The position numbers and the translations under genes were made by a program. Shown piece after piece: positions 7,937-16,600 of a DNA stretch of 27,143 bases; within the stretch, counting starts at the first letter, position 1; each line of letters opens with the position of its first letter. The DNA lies in contig JAPKAW010000003.1 of NCBI GenBank assembly GCA_028825055.1, positions 1 to 27,143 of the forward strand. The letters run 5' to 3'. The stretch is from Flavobacteriales bacterium. Its GTDB lineage: Bacteria > Bacteroidota > Bacteroidia > Flavobacteriales_D > Sanyastnellaceae. The notes under the pieces were generated by a model, which saw only the letters and a list, made by a program, of their open reading frames with translations, was not told the origin of the DNA and did not search any database.

Positions 7937-10216
7937 ATGATTTCTAAGATTCTCAAAACAGGTGCAGTCTTTTGTCTCGCTTTGACTTTAGGCCAGCAGA
8001 CCAAAGCGCAGTGGGGCTTTACATTGGACAATGCAATGGATGGCATCATGTATGTCAACGACTCTGTTCCTGAGCCGTGTTGCTTCAACTCAGGTTATAT
8101 GTTCCAACAGCTTAACATCGAACAGTTGGACGACGAAGACAACGAATACACAGTTTTTGTCCCGAATCAAGAAGCGGTGGAAGAAGTGATGGCCTTGATG
8201 AATCTGAATCAATATGACTTGGCTGGATTCTCGGATTTACCCATGGCATTGAACTACCATATCGTACCCGGCACGTACATGGCGGCTGATTTAGCCGACG
8301 GCATGACGTTGCCTACGTTGCAAGGTCAAAGCCTCAGCGTCTCCTTTGGAGCAGGCGTCATGATCAACGATGCCAATGTGCTTCAAACCGACATTATTGC
8401 AGACAACGGTGTCATTCACGTGATCGACAAAACAATGGCTCCAAGCGGTTATCCTGAGGCAACTGTCGTCACGGCGATCGCCCAAAGTGAAGCGCACACG
8501 GCGTTCACTTCTGGAATCATCAATGCTTATTTGGTTGAATACTTGAGCGCTCAGGCATTGGAAGCCGAGGATGACAACAATGGGGATCCACTTCCAGGTC
8601 CTTATACCGTGTTTGCTCCTTCTGATGATGCAGTGAACGCGTTTACTTTGTCCATCGGCTATTCGGATGCAACCGCTTTCATCAGTTCACAATACGTGGA
8701 TGAGTTCGTTGAACGTCACATCGTTGTCGGTGTATACGAAAGTGGCGATTTGAGTGACGGTCAGGTTTTGACCACTCTGAGTGGAGAAACCATCGTCATT
8801 GGCCTCGGCGACGCTGGAGCAACAGCTTCAGGCGCGGCGATTGAAATCGTGGACATTCTTGCCTACAATGGCGTCGTGCATTCTTTGGCCGAAGTGTTGC
8901 CGTTGGACATCCCAGCAGTAGAAGGAACCTGTGGAACATGGACCATCAACTTGTACAACGCGAGTGATTGGGAAGATTGGGGTGGATCTACCGTGGACAT
9001 CTACGTCGACGGCATCATGATTGCCTCTGAAACCAATAACGAGCTGGCAATTGATGAAGACTTTAATGGAATTCCGGAAGAACTTGGAACGAGTGCGTTC
9101 TCGTTCGCTGCAAACGAAGGTTCCGTAATCGATATCCTCTTCACTGATACGAACGGATCCGGATGGCCTTCTTATGAAGTTCTGGATGAAAATGGGAATG
9201 TGCTTTTTGAAACCGCAGACGACACGAACTTTGGAGCGGGAAGCGTATTTGGTTTGAAGCCCTGTGATACGGACTTTTCATGTGGCTACGTGGAAATTCT
9301 TTTCGTCGATGAATCCCAAGAAGGATGGTATGGCGGAGCTCTTGAAGTCTTTTCGTACGAATATGGCATGTACGCCACTATTGATTTTAATCCTTTCGGC
9401 ACGTACGCCCCTAGTTTCCAATCATTTTGGCAAGGGAAAGCCTTTGTACCTGTCAATACAGGTGAGATTGGCTTTGCGGTAATGGAGCCCATCATCAATG
9501 CAGAAGCATGCGGCTATTTAGCCTTTGGACCAAGCGGCGAATTGCTCGTGGATCAATCGTCTGAATTCGTGGCTCCTGAAAGCGTAGAAGGCATTGTTGC
9601 TTGCGCTGTAGGTGATGATGCTCAATGCAATGCGGAATTTCAGGTGGCTCAAGCCACAACGCCAAACGGGACGCCCATCGCTGGAGCGGTGGATGTGATC
9701 ATTTTTGATTACAACATCAACGCGACATACGCTTGGGATTTCGGAGACGAAGGAACCAGCGATGAGCCTTTCCCCATCCACGCATACAATACGGATGGTC
9801 CTTACACCTTGTGTCTGATGGTCACGGACGCGGATGCCGGTTGCAGTGAGCTCTACTGCGATACGATTTCAGTGGATTCTCTGGGTTTGTTGGATGGCTT
9901 TGTGGATGGCTTTTTGATCACTGTCATCAATGGCGGTGAGAGTGGTTCGACCAATGCGGTGGGCGAGTTGAATGGATACTTCGCAGAAGCAAAAATCTAC
10001 CCGAATCCTGCGACGGATTGGTTGGCAATTAGCGGGCTTGAACCGAGTTTGATTTGGAAGGCAAGTCTATTGAACCTTACAGGACAAGCTGTGAGAGAAT
10101 TCAATGGCACGGGTACCTACCCCATGAACGTGTCTGGCGTCACTCGCGGCTCGTATCTGTTGCAAATAACCAGTGAAAACAACGAAACCAAGACGCTGCG
10201 TGTTGTGATTGATTAA
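7937..10216 (+). CDS. Fasciclin (FAS1) and PKD multidomain protein with T9SS tail
   Basis: This protein has 759 residues starting with signal peptide MISKILKTGAVFCLALTLG (cleaved after KAQ). Two FAS1 domains cover about residues 28-175 and 177-330. They are marked by YTVFVPN / NYHIVPG / NGVIHVIDKTMAP and YTVFAPSDDA / NGVVHSLAEVLP. Acidic beta-domains with aromatic and glycine-rich turns follow (GTWTINLYNASDWEDW, DTNGSGWPSYEV, DESQEGWYGGALEV), then a PKD domain at about 571-646 (YAWDFGDEGTS, HAYNTDGPYTLCLMV). A type A sorting domain closes the protein (AKIYPNPATDWLAISG, GSYLLQITSE). FAS1 and PKD domains mediate adhesion, so this is probably a surface or released adhesin or matrix protein. A strong terminator follows, and the gene appears monocistronic. 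Confidence 0.92.
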   Translation: MISKILKTGAVFCLALTLGQQTKAQWGFTLDNAMDGIMYVNDSVPEPCCFNSGYMFQQLNIEQLDDEDNEYTVFVPNQEAVEEVMALMNLNQYDLAGFSDLPMALNYHIVPGTYMAADLADGMTLPTLQGQSLSVSFGAGVMINDANVLQTDIIADNGVIHVIDKTMAPSGYPEATVVTAIAQSEAHTAFTSGIINAYLVEYLSAQALEAEDDNNGDPLPGPYTVFAPSDDAVNAFTLSIGYSDATAFISSQYVDEFVERHIVVGVYESGDLSDGQVLTTLSGETIVIGLGDAGATASGAAIEIVDILAYNGVVHSLAEVLPLDIPAVEGTCGTWTINLYNASDWEDWGGSTVDIYVDGIMIASETNNELAIDEDFNGIPEELGTSAFSFAANEGSVIDILFTDTNGSGWPSYEVLDENGNVLFETADDTNFGAGSVFGLKPCDTDFSCGYVEILFVDESQEGWYGGALEVFSYEYGMYATIDFNPFGTYAPSFQSFWQGKAFVPVNTGEIGFAVMEPIINAEACGYLAFGPSGELLVDQSSEFVAPESVEGIVACAVGDDAQCNAEFQVAQATTPNGTPIAGAVDVIIFDYNINATYAWDFGDEGTSDEPFPIHAYNTDGPYTLCLMVTDADAGCSELYCDTISVDSLGLLDGFVDGFLITVINGGESGSTNAVGELNGYFAEAKIYPNPATDWLAISGLEPSLIWKASLLNLTGQAVREFNGTGTYPMNVSGVTRGSYLLQITSENNETKTLRVVID

Positions 10217-10277
10217 ATCGACGTTGCATCGCTTGTCAATGCTCGCACGTTGACCGGCCCTTAAAGGTTGCTTTCAG

Positions 10278-10312
10278 AATCCTCGCATCTTCAACTGATG
10301 CGGGGATTTTTA
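10278..10312 (+). terminator. Rho-independent terminator
   Basis: A 12-bp stem runs from 10278-10289 (AATCCTCGCATC) to 10297-10308 (GATGCGGGGATT), with one G-U pair and a 7-base loop TTCAACT, followed by T-rich sequence. It ends the fasciclin transcript. Stem and loop nearly copy the terminator at 1203-1235. Confidence 0.85.
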
Positions 10313-10481
10313 CTTTTTAATCGTTGCTGGGCGTGGGTAACATGTGTGAAATGCGGAAAGACCGGAGGTACTTTTTAGCAGTGCACGAAATAAGAACCTA
10401 GACTGGTGTTGCCAGGAAGTGTGTATTCTTTGAGCTGATTGGGTGTAAAAACCTGCTACCCACAGCGACTATATTCGCTGC

Positions 10482-11411
10482 ATGATTGAACTTCTCAATT
10501 GTCCTGTCTGCAACTCCGATTCGTTTGACTCTTTTATTGAGACGACGGCTCAAATGCATTCCAATAAAGAGCTGTTCAACTTTGATCAATGTTCCAGCTG
10601 TAAACTTGTTTTTTTAAATCCGAGGGTCCCATTGGATGACCTTAAAAACTATTACTCATCGCACTACTTGCCCTATCGAGGGTCAGAGGCTTGGGGGAAA
10701 TACGAAAAGCGTGTAGAAGGGAGTCAGCAAAAGTTAGACTTAAAGCGGTTTAAGCGAATTAATGCTGCTCATGAGCTATCGGAAAAATCTTTGATTTTGG
10801 ATGTGGGGTGCGGAAACCCATCTTTTCTCAAGGCTTGTCAGCAAAGATTAAATTGCCAAACAATGGGCATTGACTTTAGCGATGAAGGGTGGAAGCAGCA
10901 ACCTGAAAACTTTAAGGAAATAAATTTACAGGTAGCAGAGATCAAAGACCTTCCAAGCAATCTTCAACCTGATGTAGTGACCATGTGGCACTACCTCGAG
11001 CACGACTACTCTCCCTTAGAGAACCTAACCTTGTTAAAATCATTGTCCAAACCATCTACCACGCTGGTCATTGAGATACCTAATTTTGATTCTTCCAGTA
11101 GAAAGAGGTTTGGGAAAAACTGGGCGGGTTGGCACACTCCAAGGCACCTCTCGTTGTTTTCTCCAAAAAATATAGCGCTCTTGCTAGAAAAAAGTGGGTG
11201 GAAAGTTTCTGAAATCCTGACTTACGGAACCATGGACCCCTATTTGCTCTACTGGATGAGTAGAATGGAGCAAAAAGGAATCCGATGGGACAAGAATATG
11301 GAAGAGGAATTTGTGCAATTCGTCATTGGAATGGTCAAGTTTCTGCCCAAAAGATGGATGGAAAAAACAGCTTCGCTTGGAGTAATGACTGTCATAGCAC
11401 AGCCGAAGTAA
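10482..11411 (+). CDS. Zinc-ribbon class I SAM-dependent methyltransferase
   Basis: This protein has 309 residues starting at the ATG at 10482. It begins with a zinc ribbon (Cys7 and Cys10 in CPVC, Cys37 and Cys40 in CSSC). The Rossmann methyltransferase domain follows, with motif I LILDVGCGNPSFL (residues 104-116), an acidic end of strand 2 (GIDFSDE), and WHYLEHDYSPLENL at motif IV. This architecture is typical of methyltransferases that act on sugars or lipids in surface polysaccharide or secondary-metabolite clusters; the substrate cannot be read here. It converges on the CrtA-like gene with a 6-base gap. The codons look more A/T-rich than in the flanking exported-protein genes. Its first 60 bases reappear in degraded form at 12886. 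Confidence 0.88.
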   Translation: MIELLNCPVCNSDSFDSFIETTAQMHSNKELFNFDQCSSCKLVFLNPRVPLDDLKNYYSSHYLPYRGSEAWGKYEKRVEGSQQKLDLKRFKRINAAHELSEKSLILDVGCGNPSFLKACQQRLNCQTMGIDFSDEGWKQQPENFKEINLQVAEIKDLPSNLQPDVVTMWHYLEHDYSPLENLTLLKSLSKPSTTLVIEIPNFDSSSRKRFGKNWAGWHTPRHLSLFSPKNIALLLEKSGWKVSEILTYGTMDPYLLYWMSRMEQKGIRWDKNMEEEFVQFVIGMVKFLPKRWMEKTASLGVMTVIAQPK

Positions 11412-11417
11412 GCGGTT

Positions 11418-12119
11418 TTAGCAATCTAAGAGATCCTTGCCTTGCCACGTTCCTGAGGCTTTGTAAGGATGGAATCGAGAAAACAGCTCCTCCCTATACC
11501 ATTCATTCTTACGGGTTTTTCTAATGGCTTCTTTGTGTTGTTTGCTGTTGTATGCAAACTCCTTAACGGCATCAAAGTTTTTCCACAAGCTAAACGTAGC
11601 CATCTGAACAACAGGGACTTCTCCTATTCCTTTCGTGTAAATCAATCCTTTGTTTCCATCCAAGGGTTCTTGTGAGGTAGGAACGTACTTCCAAAAGCGC
11701 ACGAGCCAATTCCACTTTATAGTTGCTCGGGTGATCACGGCAATAGGCAAATTGGGATCTAAATCGGTCCCTTTCTCAAAGGGTGTCTTGCCCACCCAGG
11801 TTCCTCCTGCTGAAATATTTTTCATAAAGAGTGTATACAGCTCGGTTGTGCGGCTCTTGTAATTCTTCAGCAGAACAGAAGCGTTGAAAAACTCCGTTGC
11901 GGCCTCTTCGGATTCCCAAACTTGGAGCAGGCTGTATGTTGACCAATCAGGTAGTGGATTGAATCCTTTTCCCTTGCCGCTGCCCATGAGACGATAAAAG
12001 GAAAGTCCTTTCACCTGAGACAATTCATCATGCGCAAATTGCATCATTAAGAATCCCCAACATTTATGGGGGAATGAGGAAAATTTAAAAAAAGAAATCG
12101 TTGTAATCTGTTGACTCAT
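11418..12119 (-). CDS. Spheroidene monooxygenase (CrtA)-like protein
   Basis: This protein has 233 residues. Recognition rests on the family blocks GLSFYRLMGSGKGKGFNPLP, LPIAVITRATIKWNWLVRFW, GLIYTKGIGEVPVVQMATFS and the C-terminal YNSKQHKEAIRKTRKNEWYR, then ELFSRFHPYKASGTW. These match the CrtA family of haem-dependent carotenoid monooxygenases, which add keto groups to acyclic carotenoids. Length fits (about 240 in the family). No other carotenoid gene is in the window, but the DUF2805 gene next to it belongs to a family I recall seeing near photolyase and carotenoid genes in Bacteroidota. A role in keto-carotenoid formation is likely but not proven. Bacteroidota homologues are often annotated only by this family name. 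Confidence 0.75.
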   Translation of the reverse strand: MSQQITTISFFKFSSFPHKCWGFLMMQFAHDELSQVKGLSFYRLMGSGKGKGFNPLPDWSTYSLLQVWESEEAATEFFNASVLLKNYKSRTTELYTLFMKNISAGGTWVGKTPFEKGTDLDPNLPIAVITRATIKWNWLVRFWKYVPTSQEPLDGNKGLIYTKGIGEVPVVQMATFSLWKNFDAVKEFAYNSKQHKEAIRKTRKNEWYREELFSRFHPYKASGTWQGKDLLDC

Positions 12120-12432
12120 CTGACGCTTGAAGGTAATTTAAACTGACCTAATGACGGCCATTCATTCATTAAACATTGGAGCGACAAAAGCTACAATTGC
12201 GACAATAAGCGTATATAGCGGCTGGACAAATCAGTTGACGCAATAGCAAATTATCCAAACGGTATACTCTTTCAACGACGGTGGTTTCATGGGGCTTTTG
12301 GATGGAAAGTTCGAGCTTTCTTGCAACGCAGTGGAAGGGGGTATGAATGTCCAAATAATACTGAGACACACGCATGTCTCACGTCTTACAAAAACGAGCC
12401 AAGTTGATTTCGAATGGAATCATCAGGGGGAG
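12120..12432. other. Intergenic region between two minus-strand genes
   Basis: There is no gene I can support here. It should contain the promoter of the CrtA-like gene, but I found no clear match to the Bacteroidota TTG/TAnnTTTG promoter. It holds a perfect 7-bp inverted repeat at 12362-12381. An overlapping plus-strand open frame (12289-12537) runs antisense into the DUF2805 gene and looks non-coding. Confidence 0.5.
12362..12381. repeat. Perfect inverted repeat TGAGACA-N6-TGTCTCA
   Basis: TGAGACA at 12362-12368 and TGTCTCA at 12375-12381 are exact reverse complements separated by 6 bases. There is no T-tract, so it is not a terminator. The 20-base dyad spacing suits a dimeric regulator site. 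It lies about 240 bases upstream of the CrtA-like start and just beyond the DUF2805 stop. Confidence 0.4.
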
Positions 12433-12720
12433 TCACCTTTTTTGATTCTGACTTTTAAAGCGTTTCATTCCGTCTGGCCTAATGGCCTGGTGTTTCGTGG
12501 TGCGTCCTTTGACCCGCTTTCTCCACATTTGAAATGAACTTCTTTTCATGTGACGCCGCATTAAATCGCGGACTTGGTTCTCCTTGAGGCCGTATTGTAT
12601 CTCAATCGCTTCAAATGGTGTTCGGTCTTCCCAAGCCATTTCAATGATGCGGTTGATCGAATCTTCTTCGAAGTTTCGCGGCATCTCATTTTTTAGATTT
12701 TCGGCATCGAAGGGCAGCAT
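12433..12720 (-). CDS. DUF2805 / TIGR03643 family protein
   Basis: This protein has 95 residues. The core (INRIIEMAWEDRTPFEAIEI, YGLKENQVRDLMRRHMKRSS, FQMWRKRVKGRTTKH) matches the small conserved TIGR03643/DUF2805 family, about 80-95 residues long. It looks like a helix-turn-helix-like domain with a basic C-terminus. The family's function is unknown to me. I recall it near cryptochrome/photolyase and carotenoid genes, which agrees with the adjacent CrtA-like gene on the same strand. It may form a loose transcription unit with that gene, though 313 bases separate them. Confidence 0.85.
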   Translation of the reverse strand: MLPFDAENLKNEMPRNFEEDSINRIIEMAWEDRTPFEAIEIQYGLKENQVRDLMRRHMKRSSFQMWRKRVKGRTTKHQAIRPDGMKRFKSQNQKR

Positions 12721-12885
12721 TCAAAGGTAACAAAGCGCATCGGATGATGTTTAAATCGAATCCAGATTTCAGGTCGCCAAGTAAACACAAAGTTGATTTT
12801 GCCTGTGTAAATTTTGGTGTTTTGAGGCCGTGTCAATCGATAAAGTCAAGCAGGAAGCCAACACCTTAGCGACTAAGCTAGTTGC

Positions 12886-12972
12886 ATGCTTGAACGTCTG
12901 AATTGTCCAGTCTGCAACTCCGATTCGTTTGACTCTTTTATTGAGGCGATTCAAGGAATCGCTTTAACTTGA
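12886..12972 (+). pseudogene. Truncated duplicate of the methyltransferase start
   Basis: A 28-codon frame begins MLERLNCPVCNSDSFDSFIE and ends after eight unrelated residues. Its first 20 codons match the start of the methyltransferase at 10482, with only four base differences in 60. A 36-base run (12910-12945) is identical to 10506-10541. Similarity also reaches some 15-20 bases upstream of the ATG (AGCGACTA, GCATG). After codon 20 the homology ends abruptly. Only the first zinc-ribbon CPxC pair is kept, so the peptide cannot fold as the parent domain. It is best read as a rearrangement scar between the DUF2805 and phosphatase genes. Confidence 0.75.
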
Positions 12973-13035
12973 ACGCTCAGCACTTCGCCCTTGCAATGAA
13001 TCGTTCACTGCGGGCGATGGAATTAAACGTGAGCC

Positions 13036-13584
13036 ATGGCGAGAAAAACCAATCATACAGCAATCCGCACTCGTGTCATCTTCGCAGCGATGCTGCTATT
13101 CATGGTAGGGATTCGAATGAATGCAGATGCTCAGGAGAGCCCCGAATTGTTCACCATTTACTTGGTCCGGCATGCCGAAAAACAGACAGATTCCAATGAC
13201 CCACCGCTCACTTCGTGTGGTATTCAGAGGTCAGAAAGTCTAAATGATTTTTTGGAAGCGGTGCCTCTTGATGTCGTTTACAGCACAGATTATAAACGTA
13301 CCCAGAGTACAGCAGCACCCACCGCGCGTGCCCAGGGATTGTCCATTCAAGGGTATTCTACGCAGGCGTTGGATGAGATGGCGGAGCAGTTATTGCGGAA
13401 CGAACAAGACGCTTTGGTCGTTGGTCATAGCAACACAACAGGTGTGCTAGCGGGTCTCTTGGTAGGAGAAGAAATCGGGGCCTTTGATGAATCGATCTAC
13501 AACCGTATTTACCAAGTGGTCATTTCAAAAGATGACAAGCGGCTCCATGTCTTCCATACCGCTTTTGACTGCGCGGAACGCTAG
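13036..13584 (+). CDS. Exported histidine phosphatase (phosphoglycerate mutase-like/SixA-like)
   Basis: This protein has 182 residues starting at the ATG at 13036. An N-terminal signal peptide or anchor (VIFAAMLLFMVGI, then NADAQ) precedes a short, SixA-sized histidine phosphatase domain. Arg45 and His46 in IYLVRHAEK form the RHG-type nucleophile motif. Arg88 in DYKRTQST, Glu114 in ALDEMAEQLL and His131 in LVVGHSNTTG complete the catalytic pocket. The enzyme should hydrolyse phosphomonoesters or phosphohistidine in the periplasm; the substrate is not readable. It converges on the dikinase-like gene through a shared bidirectional terminator. Confidence 0.9.
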   Translation: MARKTNHTAIRTRVIFAAMLLFMVGIRMNADAQESPELFTIYLVRHAEKQTDSNDPPLTSCGIQRSESLNDFLEAVPLDVVYSTDYKRTQSTAAPTARAQGLSIQGYSTQALDEMAEQLLRNEQDALVVGHSNTTGVLAGLLVGEEIGAFDESIYNRIYQVVISKDDKRLHVFHTAFDCAER

Positions 13585-13590
13585 TGCATA

Positions 13591-13625
13591 AAAATCCCCG
13601 CAGCCGTTTCCGGTGCGGGGATTTT
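13591..13625. terminator. Bidirectional terminator between convergent genes
   Basis: AAAATCCCCGCA (13591-13602) and TGCGGGGATTTT (13614-13625) form a perfect 12-bp stem, with an inner CCG/CGG helix in the loop. A-run and T-run on opposite sides serve both strands: the histidine phosphatase ending at 13584 and the large minus-strand gene ending at 13662. Confidence 0.9.
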
Positions 13626-13661
13626 ACAAGAACTCAACTTCGATGCTGATCAACAGCGGTG

Positions 13662-16600
13662 TTACACTTTGATCACCTTGAAGTTCTGCTCAAATGTCTG
13701 AGTAAAGCATTTGACGAAGTATGTTCCAGGAGCATAGCCATTGAGCGAAATCGTCTTTCTGGTTGCGCCGTTCGGAATGCTGCTCGTTTCGAGAACCCGG
13801 CCCAATCGATCCAACACCATGATTTGCAAAGGCTCATCCCATGTGCCAGAAGACTCGATTTCAATGTTGAATTGATCGCTTGTGGGATTGGGGTAAATCT
13901 TGATCATGGTGTCGTCGACAACAGCGTCGTCGACATGATTGACGCCAATCGCCATCAGCAGTCGTTCGAATTCATAGACGCATGTACTGAGGTTGTCCAT
14001 TACCTCGACATTGTATTCGCCAACAGGTAGGTTCATGAATGTGCCTGTCTCAACAAAGTTTTGGCCTCCGTCAATGCTATATTGATAGGAGCCTTCAGCT
14101 GAAACCGGCAGGATCACAATTGAACCATCCGTCGTCAATACGGAAGTGGGGTGGGTCACCGTGACATCTAAATCTGTGAAATCGCACACGTCCACAAAAA
14201 CGGTTTCTGTATAGGTGCAAATTCCTGTTTCGTTTTGGACCACCACATCGTATGCTCCCACGCTGAGGCCGCCGAATGTGTTTGAATCTCCGAATGATAG
14301 ACCACCATCAATGCTAAACTCAAAGTTGTCCGCAGTTGAAGCGGTGTTGATGACGATGATTCCATCGTTGGCAGAAGACGACGTCGCTTGTTCTACGTCG
14401 ACGGTTGCGGTGATATCACATTCCGCGTCCCCCATGCAAAAAGATTCAATGGCTTCACTATCGAAATCACCATCGTTGAAAACGATGGTTTCGCCCGAGG
14501 AATTTGAGACTTGAAAATTCCCTTCTCCATAACCGCAGCACATGCCATCGCCGAAGGAATCAAAGACATACAGGGTGAGGCATGCGTTGGAATTCACGCA
14601 AATTTCTTCTGAGTATTCGTCTGTCCCTGAGCCCAAATCCCCAGAAGATAGGATCTGTCCGGATCCAACATCCACCATTTTCCAAGAGGTCTCTTGAGGA
14701 TAGTCGTCCGCGAGGAAAGAGAGCGTAATGGTGTCAAAGTCCAATTCCAAGTCGGCGCTTGTCGATACGGTGTTGTTGCTCGCGTCCCCATCTGTCTCGT
14801 TATTCACGGTGATAAGAGCCAATTCAATGGTATTGTTGGCTGGCAACAAATTGTCTTCAATCGAGATGGACAGAATGCCTTGTTCTTGGGATTCAATGTC
14901 CACCATTTCTTCCAAAACCTCGACGACGTCTCCATTGATAACAACTAAGATTTCTACAACATCGAGGGACTGTTGGCCATGATTGGAAAGTAAGAGACTG
15001 ACACCGAGCTGGCCCTCACACGTAGAGTAGACCTGCCCAAGTGTGATCGATGCGTCTAGAGCGTGGATATTGGTGACCACGAAATCGAGTGTGTCGTTGT
15101 TTCCGTATCCGTCCTCGGGGTCAGAAACGATGCCCGTGATGATATAGTCGCCTGGGGTGGAGAAATCTTGCGGTGCGATAAACTGAAATTCAGCATCGCT
15201 GAAAGGCGCAATGACCTCCGTTATGGTCATGGTTTCCATCAATTCTCCATCTACCAGCAAGGAGAGGTCGAAATCGCTCATGTCGTTCAATCCGGTGTTG
15301 GCGACCCGCAAAGTGACTATTTCTTCCGTTCCCAAGATGGACGAAGCTTGTGGATTGATGAGGTCCTCCACGGCCAAATCGTTATCGGCCTTGATGCCGG
15401 ACCAGAATGATACCCAAGGCCTTGCTTGCTTGATCACCAATTGCTCTTGGGCTGTGACTTTAAATTCAATGTCCATTCCGAAGCCTTCGATGCCCTCCAC
15501 CTCGTAGAGTGTAGCAAATTCGTCATGGATGACTCCGAGGTATTCACGCAATTGGTTGAGGTATTCGATGTCCATGACAAGCTCTCCATCCTCTACGAGA
15601 TTGGACAGTCTGAGAACGGCATAGCCGGCACCTATGGTCGGATCTTCATAGAGAAGGATCTCTTCAGGAACGGCATTGGGGTCAGGGTTTGTAATCAGGG
15701 ACTCACCCACTTGGCTATTCAAGTAATAGGTTCCTTCGGTATTGTAAATGGGATCGATGCTGATCCCTACCCCATTGGATTGTTCCTCTTGGAAGTTGGG
15801 GTGGCACAAGATGCCCATGGCGGCCACGTAATGATCTACGCGGTAAAAATCACGTTCTTCATACGCTCTGAAATTCCACATACTCGCATACACCTGCTTG
15901 ATGGACTTGGAGATGTGGCCTTCCTCTGGGTATTGGGTCTTGGACGTGTACAGTCCAGCGCCGCTAAAACCGGGTAAATCTTCGTTGTTCGTGCTCGATC
16001 GGCACCGCACAGGTGTCAAGGCTGGGAACGAATCGTGCATTTCTTGCAATGCTTCCAACATCCACGCTGGCATGGGGGCATCTTTGATGTCGTCCCTGAA
16101 ATCCCGCAAACGGTCCTCACGAAAATCAATGTCATTGATGAAGGACGGATTGTTGATCATGACCTCTGCTTCTTCATAGAAGTCATTGTATTGCATGAAT
16201 TCGTCGTAGAAATAGAAGGGGATTCCGAAGCCATCGGGTATGGTGTTTTCCGGAAAGCCGAAGTTCCTCATTGTCGCGACATTGGCACATTTCGCACCAA
16301 AAGCGGAGGACATATCAAACCCAATGTCGTCCAGGGGCATGATTTCGGTAATGCTCAAATCTCTCACAGGGATTTGAGGCTCGGATGGACGGAGGTCTTC
16401 GTACCACTCATTGACCTCATCCAAGGTCGCTTCCCTCATATAATAGGACTCCGCCTCGACCCGGTAGTAGATGTAGTTTCCCAGAAGGTTACTGATGGAG
16501 TCAATCGACAGCGGATCGGCAATGTATGCGTTGGGCACGTTGTCTTGGATGGCCCTGAGGTTGACGTGGGACAGTGGCGTTTGAATGACCGAAGTGATGA

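Noticed and set aside
15426..15977. 183-codon open frame on the plus strand
   Set aside because: It lies antisense within the dikinase core coding sequence and its translation resembles no protein family. The same holds for similar plus-strand frames at 16035-16622 and 3463-3918.
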